From assembly GCA_023431345.1 (NCBI GenBank), contig JAEYWK010000140.1, positions 1 through 64,000 on the forward strand: DNA of 64,000 nucleotides, in the 5' to 3' direction. A model generated the notes under the pieces. That model did no database searches. It saw only the letters and a program-made list of their open reading frames with translations, and was not told where the DNA came from. The stretch comes from Pseudomonadota bacterium (GTDB taxonomy: Bacteria; Myxococcota_A; Polyangia; Polyangiales; Polyangiaceae). This document shows positions 34,819-42,918 of the stretch, piece by piece. The translations under genes and the position numbers were made by a program. Position 1 is the stretch's first letter. Each line of letters begins with the position of its first letter.

Positions 34819-35625
34819 TCACCAAAACTGGCGGAGCAGCTGCGAGGCAGGGATGCGCGGGCGGATGCTGGCGTGCAGCTCGGGGAGCTTCGACCAATGC
34901 AGGCCCGGCTGCATGTGGTGAGCGGTGTGTAGCCCGAGGTTGCAGGTGAGGTAGTTGAACAACGAGTGCTCGCGGTTCACGCTCGCCTCGACGTGATCGG
35001 TGGCGGGGTGGCCGGCGTGGTGCTCGTAGGTGGCGTAGCAGGTATGGAGCAGCGTGAGCAGGCTCGGGACGATGAACACGAGCAGGTAGCCGAGCGGATT
35101 GTAGTAGAGGCCGGCCGCGATCAGCGCGTAGCACGGCACTTTCATCAGCAGGTAGCGTCGCAGCAGGTGCGGGTGACGGAGGCCAATGCGATACACGTCC
35201 ACCTGGTGGTGGAAGAACGTGTGCAGCGTGTACTCCAAGCGCCCCATCTGGCTGCCGTCGCTGCGGGTCCAGTGCGACTCGTCGGGGTTCGCGCAAGGAG
35301 GTTGGTTCAAGTAGTTCAGGTGGTGCCCCAGGTTGTGATGTAACACCCAGGTATAAGGGCCGACGCCGGTCTGTAGCGCCAAGACCACGTCGTAGACGCG
35401 GTTGAGCACCCGCGAGCGGAATACGTTGACGTGCTGATGGTGGTGGTTGAACGCCGCCACCACTGTGCTGACCGCCACTACCGCCGGCAGCGCCAGCAGG
35501 GCGACCAGCGGTGACGCCCAGGCGTACAGCGCGAGGTGCAGCGCGAACGACGCCAGCACCACCGCGATCGGACGCCAGTCTTCCGTGTACCGAAGGAGGC
35601 CACCACGGGCCGAGCTATCACTCAT
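34819..35625 (-). CDS. Membrane fatty acid desaturase family protein
   Basis: The protein is 268 residues. Three histidine clusters bind the diiron centre: HHHQH near 62, HHNLGHH near 96 and HTAHH near 239, with an additional HHAGH. Four hydrophobic stretches place the boxes in the cytoplasm. This is the pattern of membrane desaturases and hydroxylases; the substrate (acyl lipid, sterol or carotenoid) cannot be told. ATG 35625 begins the protein after a GC-rich upstream frame that belongs to no gene. It is followed by the MoaD-like gene after 29 bp. Confidence 0.87.
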   Translation of the reverse strand: MSDSSARGGLLRYTEDWRPIAVVLASFALHLALYAWASPLVALLALPAVVAVSTVVAAFNHHHQHVNVFRSRVLNRVYDVVLALQTGVGPYTWVLHHNLGHHLNYLNQPPCANPDESHWTRSDGSQMGRLEYTLHTFFHHQVDVYRIGLRHPHLLRRYLLMKVPCYALIAAGLYYNPLGYLLVFIVPSLLTLLHTCYATYEHHAGHPATDHVEASVNREHSLFNYLTCNLGLHTAHHMQPGLHWSKLPELHASIRPRIPASQLLRQFW

Positions 35626-35879
35626 TGGGGCGGGCCCCCATAGCGCGGTCCACGGCTGCTTGCAGCGAAACGTCGCGACGCGCCCTCGGAGCGGCTTTTT
35701 TTGTGCGCCATCCACCCGATCTCGCGCGCGGCCGCAGGTGGGTCGCGCGGCCCCGGCAGGTCTCGCCGCCACCCCCCGGCACGCGGGGCCGGCTCGGATT
35801 GACTCAGAGGATGGCGACGCGGCCGGCAATCGATGGCCGCGCGTCCTCGTGGCCGTGTCGGGCGTCGAGGATGCGCGCT

Positions 35880-37268
35880 TCAGCGCAAACCGAGCCGGGG
35901 CTTGCAACCGAGCCGCACGTCGACCCGTCCGGCCTGAAACCGAGCGCAGGTGCACGGGCAGACCTTGATCTTCGACGGGCGCTCCGGGTCGTCGTAGTAC
36001 CAGCCGCCGTTGGGATTCTTGCTGCACGCGGCCAGCGACGAGATGCTCGGCACCTCCTCCGCGCCGCCGGACGCGGGGGTGTAGACGACCTGCACCTTGC
36101 CCGTGTCGAGCTTCATGCCGTCTGGCGGCGGCGGCAGCTGGTATTCGCAAGCCAGGCCGCGATTGGTGATGTTGTTCAGCGCGTCGACGAAGGTGCGGGT
36201 CACGTCGCCGGCGTCGGTCAAGAACGCTTTCGTGCTCCCTCCAGCGCGCGCGTAGTTGTCCAGGTTGAACTTGGCGACGTCGCCGACTCCGATCACGAAG
36301 GTGCGGATGTGCTCCGGGCTCTCGTAGCCGGCGCGTGCGGCTTGCGAGATCTGACCAGGGTCGTTCTCGCACTGCGTGGGAAACCCGTCGGTAACGAGCA
36401 CGATCAGCGTAGCGCGCCCCGGGTTGTCTTGGGCCCAGGAGCGCGCGTAGCTGACCGCGCCCTCGAGCGCTGGCACGGTCGGCGTGAGCCCGCCCGGCGT
36501 CACCTCGTCCATCGCGGCCGCCAAATCGAGCCCGACTTCGGAGACGAGCCCGATCGGCACGCGCGGCTCGGCGTACGCCGCCGGGTCGCAGTCGCGCCCG
36601 TCGTTGCCGGCGCCGCTCAAGCTGAAGAAGCCGATTCCGGCGCGAATGTCGGCCGCGCTCGGGTCTTCGGTGAAGCTCTCCACCGCGTCACGCAGAGCCT
36701 CCCAGCGCGTCATGCTGCCGCCCTTGACGGGTAGCCCCATCGATTGCGAGCGATCCATGATCACGAAGAGATCTACCGGTACGGCTTCGGCTTCGACTGA
36801 CACGCCATTGCAGGCTTCGCCGTCGTCGCTGCCTTCGTCGGCGCCAGCTCCGCGGCCGTCGTCCCCGCCGCTGCCTTCGTCCTCGCCACCATCGTCGCTC
36901 GTTGCTGCCGCGCCGGCGGCGCCTGCGCTGGAAGGCGCGCCCCCTGGCGCGGCGCCCCCGGCCTCGACGCTGGTAGCCCCGCCCTGGTTGTCGCCGCTCA
37001 GATCGATGGGAAGCCCCGGACAGGCTACGCCATTGTCGCCGCTCGTCGCGCCGGCGTTGCTCGCCGTGCCAGCGGCTGCGGTCGCGGATTTGCCGGCGCT
37101 GCCCGCCGAGCTGGGCGAGCCGCCGCTGCTCGCGCGCGTGCCGGCGCTGCCGCCGGGGTTGTGGTCGACGGTGCTGCCTGCGTCGTCACTGCAAGCGGAG
37201 GCGACGCCAAGCAGCAGCGTCGCGATCAGGGCTATCGAGCTCGATCGTCTGAGCATGTTCTTCCTCAT
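35880..37268 (-). CDS. vWA-domain lipoprotein, last gene of the vWA operon
   Basis: The protein is 462 residues. The lipobox ends at Cys26 (GVASACSDDA). A Gly/Ala/Ser/Asp-rich linker extends to about 155. The vWA domain has MIDAS DRSQS in LFVIMDRSQSMG and LIVLVTDGFPTQC. The last 90 residues form a Cys-containing module: CEYQLPPPPDG, GGWYYDDPERPSKIKVC, CTC and a final VRLGC. Start ATG 37268 overlaps the upstream vWA gene's stop (ATGA), proving close coupling. The role is probably a surface adhesin or assembly factor. Confidence 0.85.
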   Translation of the reverse strand: MRKNMLRRSSSIALIATLLLGVASACSDDAGSTVDHNPGGSAGTRASSGGSPSSAGSAGKSATAAAGTASNAGATSGDNGVACPGLPIDLSGDNQGGATSVEAGGAAPGGAPSSAGAAGAAATSDDGGEDEGSGGDDGRGAGADEGSDDGEACNGVSVEAEAVPVDLFVIMDRSQSMGLPVKGGSMTRWEALRDAVESFTEDPSAADIRAGIGFFSLSGAGNDGRDCDPAAYAEPRVPIGLVSEVGLDLAAAMDEVTPGGLTPTVPALEGAVSYARSWAQDNPGRATLIVLVTDGFPTQCENDPGQISQAARAGYESPEHIRTFVIGVGDVAKFNLDNYARAGGSTKAFLTDAGDVTRTFVDALNNITNRGLACEYQLPPPPDGMKLDTGKVQVVYTPASGGAEEVPSISSLAACSKNPNGGWYYDDPERPSKIKVCPCTCARFQAGRVDVRLGCKPRLGLR

Positions 37269-38509
37269 TTCACCGTCGGACAACCGTAGACGACGTCGAT
37301 GCGTCGCGCGCCTTCACGCTCGATTCGCTGGCAGGCGTCACCAGCCAGCACCAGCTTGGTAGGCGAGTCGCTGCTGACGTCCCAGCCCGCGCCGTCTTCG
37401 AACGGTACGACGCCGCAGTCGACCGCGACGTTGACGAGCTTCTTGTCGGCGACGACGGCTCCGAGATCCACCTCACACGAGCGCACCAAATGCGTGGTGA
37501 TGTCGATGAACGTTTGCGTCAGCGCTTCGACGCCGCCCTCCGCCGACACGGCGTAATAGTCGGGCCCCGCGCTCGGGCTCGGGACGCCGCCGGCAGTCGC
37601 GAAGGCGTCCAGGTAGTCGGAGTAGCTCTCCGTGCCGGGTATGCCGACGACGAAGGTGGGGACGCCCGCCGCCGACAGCGCCGCGATCTTATCGATCACG
37701 GCCGCGTCATCGAGGCAGTACGACCCTTCGCCATCGCAGCAGTTGCCCTGATTCGAAGGGCAAAGGCCATCGAGGTTGGGGGTGCAACGATCGGCGGTGC
37801 AGCGCGTGCTGGTGGAGCCGCAGTTCGGACCGCCGTCGGTCGCGAGCAGCACGAAACGATCGCCCGTCAGGTCTTTGCCGGGGCCGGTCGTGAAGTAGGC
37901 CAGCGCCGCGTCGAGCGCCGCCGCCGTCGGCGTGCCGCCGCCGGGGCCGGTCGCATCGAGGGCTTCCATCACGCGACTGGCGCTGCGGGTCCCGGGCTCG
38001 ATGCTCACTTGGATCGCCGCGGGCCCGCTCGGGACTTCACAGCAGCCCTCGAAGCAATCGAGCGGGATCTCTGCTTCCTCACCGAAAGGGTAGAGCAGCA
38101 GACCGAAGCTCATCTCCTCCTCTACCGCCGACAGCGCGGGCGCCAGCGCCGCCTTGAGCGCCTCCCATTTCTTGAGCTCGAAGCCGGAGGGCTGGTCGTC
38201 CATGCTGCTCGACTTGTCGATGACGAGCAGCACGTTCGCGGCGCTGAAGCTGGCTTCGACCGATGTCGCTCCACACTCGTCCAAGCCGTCGAAGCTGTCG
38301 CAGGCGGCGACGGTCGGCCCCGCGGGCTGCCCCGCCGCCGCTGCGTCGCCGGTGCCTCCCGCGCCCAGGTTCAAATCGATACCGACCCCACCCGTGCCGC
38401 CTCGGCCCCCTGCGGCCGATTCTGCGCTGGGGGCTGTGCCCTTGCACGCGCCGAAGAGGCCGAGCAGGAGCGAGACGCTGAGCACGCGAACGGAGCGGAT
38501 GGGGCTCAT
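37265..38509 (-). CDS. vWA-domain lipoprotein, third gene of the vWA operon
   Basis: The protein is 414 residues. The lipobox ends at Cys22 with Lys at +2 (FGACKGTAP). The linker is short. The vWA MIDAS DKSSS is in VLLVIDKSSSMDDQP, with TPTAAALDAAL and LLATDGGPNC. A Cys-rich insert (CGSTSTRCTADRC, CPSNQGNCCDG) lies inside the vWA fold. The C-terminal module is a shortened version of its neighbours': CEVDLG, GAGWDVSSDSPTKLVL, ACQRIER and VVYGC. It lies 33 bp downstream of the Met-repeat lipoprotein gene. Confidence 0.85.
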   Translation of the reverse strand: MSPIRSVRVLSVSLLLGLFGACKGTAPSAESAAGGRGGTGGVGIDLNLGAGGTGDAAAAGQPAGPTVAACDSFDGLDECGATSVEASFSAANVLLVIDKSSSMDDQPSGFELKKWEALKAALAPALSAVEEEMSFGLLLYPFGEEAEIPLDCFEGCCEVPSGPAAIQVSIEPGTRSASRVMEALDATGPGGGTPTAAALDAALAYFTTGPGKDLTGDRFVLLATDGGPNCGSTSTRCTADRCTPNLDGLCPSNQGNCCDGEGSYCLDDAAVIDKIAALSAAGVPTFVVGIPGTESYSDYLDAFATAGGVPSPSAGPDYYAVSAEGGVEALTQTFIDITTHLVRSCEVDLGAVVADKKLVNVAVDCGVVPFEDGAGWDVSSDSPTKLVLAGDACQRIEREGARRIDVVYGCPTVK

Positions 38510-38542
38510 GGCTGGTACGAACGGTGAAGGGCGCTTTGCGAC

Positions 38543-39769
38543 TCAGTAGCTGGCGGGCACGCAGCTCTGACCTTCGTTCTTGATGTCCGGCACGGTGCCT
38601 TCCGGGCACGTTCCGTCGCCGGGCGGGGTGTCGAAGCAGTTGCCGCCTTCCTCGATCACGCTCGGCGGGCAGTACGGCGTGTCCCAATCGGGCGGACAGG
38701 GGTCGGGTTCGACGTCGATGGTGTTGGTGCCGGCCATCGAGGGGGAGGCGTGCACCGACGGAATGTAGGCGCCGCCGAAGCCCTGACTTTTGAAGACCGA
38801 AAAGTCGATCCATACCTCGTAGACCACCCGATAGTCCCAGTTGGGGGCGCTCGGGTCGGCGGCGAAGTTTTCGTCGGTCAGCGGCGAATCGCTGGTCAGG
38901 CAGTAGCCGCAGCCGTTCAGGTTGCGGTCGATCGACGTCGCAACGCCCACGATCGCCGACGCATCGCCCGTGATCATTTTGCCTTCTCCGCCCGTGACGC
39001 CGAGCGTGCCGTAGCCGCAAGGTGCGTCCGGATTCTCGGAGACATAGTCGACCTTGAAGTCGAGGACGGTGTTGCCCTTGCTGTCGACGAGCACTAGCTC
39101 GACGTGATCGCTGCCGAGCAAGTCATCGAAGGTGTGCGGGCCCTTCGCCTTGCCGCCCATGGGGCCGGCTTTCATGCCCATGGGGCCGTCTTTCATGCCC
39201 ATCGGACCCGCCATCGTCCGGTTCAGCCAGCCAGCGGAGGCGTTGACGCCGTAAGTGTTGTCGACGAAGCGCGGGTCGAACGTGACGCGCAGGTGCAAGT
39301 AGGTCTTGCCGCCGATGGTCTCGATCACCTGCTCGATCACGCCGCTCGGATCGTCGGGGGTGAGGTCGCCCTCGCCTGCGTAGCAAATGGTGGCCGGGGG
39401 CGCGAGCACCGTGACTGGCTCGCCGCCAGACATCTCGCACGTGCCGCCGCACTGCGTCGCCGTCGCAGGGCCGCAGCCGGTGGTGAGAGGGCGTGAGCTC
39501 GGCCCGCCGCCGCCGAAATGGGGGCCGGGGCTGGTCGCGATGCTGTTCGGCCCGCTCGTGCAGCGGTCGCTACGACACAAGCCGCTCGCGCAATCGGCCG
39601 CGTCGCCGCAGACGCTGCCGTCGGCGAGATCCTTACCCCCACGGGAGCCGCCGTTCTTCGAAGGTGAGCCGCTATCACCGCCGTCTCCGGTGCTTCCGCA
39701 AGCGGAGGCGCCGACGAGGCTGAGCGAGAGCGCGAACGCCGCGAGCGTGGAATGACGAGAATGCCGCAT
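38543..39769 (-). CDS. Cys-rich lipoprotein with GPMGMK repeats, second gene of the vWA operon
   Basis: The protein is 408 residues and not a recognised family. An AGAAAGG Shine-Dalgarno precedes ATG 39769. The lipobox ends at Cys24 (SACGSTGDG). Cys-rich units (CGDAADCASGLCRSDRC) follow. A middle domain near 120-340 contains a Met/Gly/Lys stretch built from three 7-residue repeats (GPMGMKx), then beta-rich sequence with paired Cys (CGYC). The Pro/Cys-rich C-terminus (CPPDWDTPYCPP) ends near CVPASY. It has no vWA domain but is embedded between vWA genes, so it may be a partner. Confidence 0.78.
   Translation of the reverse strand: MRHSRHSTLAAFALSLSLVGASACGSTGDGGDSGSPSKNGGSRGGKDLADGSVCGDAADCASGLCRSDRCTSGPNSIATSPGPHFGGGGPSSRPLTTGCGPATATQCGGTCEMSGGEPVTVLAPPATICYAGEGDLTPDDPSGVIEQVIETIGGKTYLHLRVTFDPRFVDNTYGVNASAGWLNRTMAGPMGMKDGPMGMKAGPMGGKAKGPHTFDDLLGSDHVELVLVDSKGNTVLDFKVDYVSENPDAPCGYGTLGVTGGEGKMITGDASAIVGVATSIDRNLNGCGYCLTSDSPLTDENFAADPSAPNWDYRVVYEVWIDFSVFKSQGFGGAYIPSVHASPSMAGTNTIDVEPDPCPPDWDTPYCPPSVIEEGGNCFDTPPGDGTCPEGTVPDIKNEGQSCVPASY
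39146..39208 (-). repeat. Three 21-bp repeats encoding GPMG(M/G)K units
   Basis: Three consecutive 21-bp units in the Met-repeat lipoprotein encode GPMGMKD, GPMGMKA and GPMGGKA. Five Met in 21 residues is unusual and could bind soft metals such as copper, but this is only inference from composition. Confidence 0.85.
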
Positions 39770-39807
39770 GTCTTGACCTTTCTTACGAGGACCCGTGAGA
39801 GCCCTGC

Positions 39808-40980
39808 TCACTTCACCAACACTTCGGTTTCGCAACCCACCGTAAACGCCAAGCGCCCGCCGGGAGCCGAGACGCGATCGCAGCTCGCTCCGCACAGCTT
39901 CACCGAGGTGGGCGCGGCCGGATCGTCGTAGTACCAGCCGCCCGCCTCGGGGTCGCAGCCAGTGTCGCTCGGCACGTTGTAGATCGTAGAGAGCGAGCAG
40001 CTCGAGTCTTGATAGGCGACGTTCACGAGCCCGTAGTCGAGCGCCGTGCCGCCGCTGGGCTCGGGCAGCTTGAGCTCACACGGGATGCTCGCCGCGCCGC
40101 GGATCGAGTTGAGCGCCTGCAGCACCTGCTGCTCGACGTCCCGATCCCCGATCAGGTAGGCCTTGTCCGTCCCGCCCGCTTGCGCGATTTTCTGCAAGTT
40201 GTCGAGGAACGGCCCGACGCCGAGCACGTAGGTTTGAATGCCTGGCTCGCCGCTCCGACAGTCGGCGGCCGCCTGTACCGCGTCGTCGAGCGTGGGACAG
40301 CAGTCGCCGGCGGAGCAGCTCATCGGTGCCTTCGGCTCACCGTCCGTGAGCAGCAGCAGCACCACCGAGTGGCCCGCGTTGGCCGTCTTCCAGTCCTTGG
40401 CGTAGCCGCACGCGCCGCGAATGGCGGCGCCCGTCGGCGTCTCGCCGATGGGCTCACGCTCGGCGAGTGAGCGCAGCACCTCCTCGTGATCGAGCGTCAC
40501 GGGCACGCTGGGGCTCGCGTAGTCGTCGGGCGAGCAGGACGTTTTCCCGATGGGCTGGAAGCCGAAGTAGCCGACGCCAACGCGGATCCGCGCGCTGGCC
40601 TGGTCGCGCAAGAACGTGGTCGTCGCTCGCTCGATCGCGTCGAGGCGGGTGACGCCGCCCACGTCGTTCAACATCGAGCCCGACTGATCGAACATGATGT
40701 AGATATCGAGCGGAATGGCCTCGCCCTCGTAGGCCTGCGCCGCGCAGATGGCGTCGTCGGTCGTCACTTCGCAGCCATTGGCGCTGATGCTCGACCCCGA
40801 GCCGGAGCTCGTGCCGCCTTTGGCCGCGCCGAGGTCGAGATCGAGCCCCGGTTTGCCGCCCTTGCCTGCGTTCACCTCAGTGGGATCTTTGTCGCCTGAG
40901 CACGCGGCGAGCGCGAGCAAGGCGCCGAGACCGACGGCGATCGAGCGAAGAGCCGAGCGTGACTCAGATTTCTGCTGCAC
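39808..40980 (-). CDS. vWA-domain lipoprotein, first gene of the vWA operon
   Basis: The protein is about 390 residues. Start GTG 40980 was chosen because it gives a lipoprotein signal with Cys27 (LALAACSGDKD); the frame is open further to 41178 but that would run into the divergent gene's start. The vWA MIDAS DQSGS is in IYIMFDQSGSMLND, with LLLLTDGEPKAPMSC. The C-terminal module has CELKLPEPSGG, GGWYYDDPAAPTSVKLC, SCDRV and FTVGC, closely matching the last gene of the operon. 38 bp separate it from the next gene. Confidence 0.82.
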   Translation of the reverse strand: MQQKSESRSALRSIAVGLGALLALAACSGDKDPTEVNAGKGGKPGLDLDLGAAKGGTSSGSGSSISANGCEVTTDDAICAAQAYEGEAIPLDIYIMFDQSGSMLNDVGGVTRLDAIERATTTFLRDQASARIRVGVGYFGFQPIGKTSCSPDDYASPSVPVTLDHEEVLRSLAEREPIGETPTGAAIRGACGYAKDWKTANAGHSVVLLLLTDGEPKAPMSCSAGDCCPTLDDAVQAAADCRSGEPGIQTYVLGVGPFLDNLQKIAQAGGTDKAYLIGDRDVEQQVLQALNSIRGAASIPCELKLPEPSGGTALDYGLVNVAYQDSSCSLSTIYNVPSDTGCDPEAGGWYYDDPAAPTSVKLCGASCDRVSAPGGRLAFTVGCETEVLVK

Positions 40981-41176
40981 GTGGGGTGATGGAGGCGGGG
41001 TCGCCGATTTCTGAGCGCCTTCGGAAAAAGATCCGAGGCTGTCGTCGTCGAGCCCGCGCTCGACCGGCAGGCGCGCATGGTCGCAGTGGCGCGGTTTTCT
41101 GAGCCCTCGCGCGCTTTTTTCAAACTCGATATTTCGTAGCTCGCTGGTTGCAGAGTCCGCCGCGAGCGCGTATCTC

Positions 41177-41812
41177 ATGGCGATGGCGAACGGGCTGAAG
41201 CCCCTTGCGGGGTTGTGCGCGCTGTACTTCGTCTGCGCCGGCTGCGGCTCTGACGGCGACGCTCACACGAGCTCTACCGCCGGCTCGGCCTCGGCATCGG
41301 CATCGGGAGGAGCGGCCGGAGCGCCCTCGAACGCGGGAGGCGCTGGCTCGAAAGCGAGCGGCAGCGCCGGTGAGGCGGCGCTCGCCGGCGCGTCCGCAGC
41401 GGGGGGCAAATCGTCCGGTGGAGGCTCGACGAACGCGGCCGGCTCCGCCGGTCAAGCCAGCGCAGGCGCCGGTGGTGGGCCGCCGCCGGCCGTCGACGGG
41501 CGCTCGATCTACGCGCTCGAGTGTCACGGTGACTCCAAAGACTGCCATCTCGGGACGGTTCCCTGCTTCGGGGTCAGCAGCCCGACGCCGAACGTCGCCG
41601 CCGGCTGGGCGTGCGCCAACCGCTGCACGGAGAGCGCTGATTGCTCCAGCGCGCCCTCCGGAGCCGAAGCGAAGGCGAGCTGCGTTGCGTTCAGCTCGTC
41701 CGGCCACTGCATGCTGGTGTGCCAAAACGAGAACCGTGCCTTTGCCTGCCCGGACGGCATGAGCTGCTACACCCCGCCCAAGTCTCCCATCGGTTACTGC
41801 CTGTGGCAGTGA
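41177..41812 (+). CDS. Cys-rich lipoprotein
   Basis: The protein is 211 residues. The lipobox ends at Cys23 (VCAGCGSDGD). A Gly/Ala/Ser linker of about 75 residues follows. The C-terminal domain of about 100 residues has nine Cys: YALECHGDSKDCHLG, CFGV, CANRCTESADC, CVAFSSSGHCMLVC, CPDGMSC and YCLW. No named family was recognised. It is divergent from the vWA operon across a 196-bp region, so they may share regulation. Confidence 0.75.
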   Translation: MAMANGLKPLAGLCALYFVCAGCGSDGDAHTSSTAGSASASASGGAAGAPSNAGGAGSKASGSAGEAALAGASAAGGKSSGGGSTNAAGSAGQASAGAGGGPPPAVDGRSIYALECHGDSKDCHLGTVPCFGVSSPTPNVAAGWACANRCTESADCSSAPSGAEAKASCVAFSSSGHCMLVCQNENRAFACPDGMSCYTPPKSPIGYCLWQ

Positions 41813-41934
41813 GCCGCCGCCACCGGCGCTGAGCGCACGCTTGCCCACATGGGCGCGCGACGAATTCTCACGGGCGACCACTTATGAGTGGTCCGGAATT
41901 GGCCGCGTGTAGACGGCGGAGCCATGTGGAGAAA

Positions 41935-42375
41935 ATGCGCGATACGAAGCTGAGCTTGCTGCCCGCGGTGAAGGGTGACGTCGATGTTTGCTACGAGAGT
42001 GAAACGGCGACGCTGTACTTCCATCGCCGCACGAGGATCTTGCATCATCAACTTCGCGGCTTCCTCCGTGGCGAAGAGTTCCGCCAGCTGCTGGACGCGG
42101 GTTTGCGCGAGATCAAGTCGCGTGGCGTGTCCAAGTGGCTGTCGGACGATCGAATGAATGGTCCGATCACCGCGGCCGACGAGGAATGGTCGAAGAAGCA
42201 CTGGACGCCGCGCGCGATCCGAGCCGGCTGGAAATACTGGGCCGTGGTATTTCCCGAAAAGGTGCTCGGACAGATGAACATGCGCCGCTGGATCGAAGCG
42301 CACGCCGAAAAGGGCCTCGCCGCTCAAGGCTTTGCGGACCCCGAAGAAGCCAGGCGCTGGCTCGAAAAGCTCTAG
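41935..42375 (+). CDS. Small conserved protein, SpoIIAA/STAS-like
   Basis: The protein is 146 residues from ATG 41935, which follows GTGGAGAAA; a start at 41884 would add 17 residues without a ribosome site. The sequence has VCYESETATLYFHRRTRILHH, FLRGEEFRQLLDAGL, VSKWLSDDRMNGPI, WKYWAVVFPEKVLGQMNMRR and a terminal DPEEARRWLEKL. This is a widely found family of STAS/SpoIIAA-like shape, often with no assigned function. A WLSDDR core and GQMN motif are its hallmarks. Confidence 0.75.
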   Translation: MRDTKLSLLPAVKGDVDVCYESETATLYFHRRTRILHHQLRGFLRGEEFRQLLDAGLREIKSRGVSKWLSDDRMNGPITAADEEWSKKHWTPRAIRAGWKYWAVVFPEKVLGQMNMRRWIEAHAEKGLAAQGFADPEEARRWLEKL

Positions 42376-42382
42376 CGCTTCA

Positions 42383-42413
42383 GGCCCGCGACTGACTTGG
42401 CCATTCGCGGGCC
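42383..42413. terminator. Bidirectional hairpin between convergent genes
   Basis: A perfect 9-bp stem GGCCCGCGA / TCGCGGGCC with a 13-nt loop lies between the stop of the STAS-like gene (42375) and that of the convergent gene (42416). The stem fits a terminator for both; no T-run is present. Confidence 0.65.
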
Positions 42414-42415
42414 CG

Positions 42416-42871
42416 TTAGTCCAGCGGTCGCTCCAGCACGGCGCGCAGGACGCCGGACGAGCGTCGCCGGGCGTCGAAGGCGCGCAGCTGCGCCGTGATG
42501 ACGGCGAGGCTCATCCCCACCATGTGCGCCAGCTGCGCTCGCTCCGCGCCGAGGTCTTCCTGGATGGCTCGCAGCGCCGGAATGGCCGCGACGACAGGAC
42601 CCAGCAGGTCCTGCGGCCTATGCCAGCGCTCGGAAGCGTTGCTCAGCAACACCCAGATCCGGTACGTCGATGGCTCCGAGAGCTGAGCGCCCCGCACGGC
42701 TCGCTGAATCTTCTCGAACAGCGGAATATCGTCGGGCCGATAACACTCCCCGGGCACCACCTCCGCCGCACCCTGGCACGACACACACGCCGCCGAAAGC
42801 TCCAGAGGCGGCGGTGCGAGCCAAATACCGCAGTGATGGCACGCAATGGGGACGAGCAAGACCGAGGCCAT
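42416..42871 (-). CDS. Uncharacterised zinc-ribbon-headed protein
   Basis: The protein is 151 residues and not recognised as a family. The N-terminus carries two CxxC-type pairs, IACHHCGIW and AACVSCQGA, which could form a zinc ribbon. The rest is mainly helical (FEKIQRAVRG, WVLLSNASERW, LAHMVGMSLAVITAQLRAFDARR). The ATG start and the hairpin just past its stop support it as a real gene. Function unknown; it might be a small regulator. Confidence 0.65.
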   Translation of the reverse strand: MASVLLVPIACHHCGIWLAPPPLELSAACVSCQGAAEVVPGECYRPDDIPLFEKIQRAVRGAQLSEPSTYRIWVLLSNASERWHRPQDLLGPVVAAIPALRAIQEDLGAERAQLAHMVGMSLAVITAQLRAFDARRRSSGVLRAVLERPLD

Positions 42872-42918
42872 GCGCGTTCATGGGGGCGACACCGTCAGAT
42901 TTATGAAACCTGCGCCGC

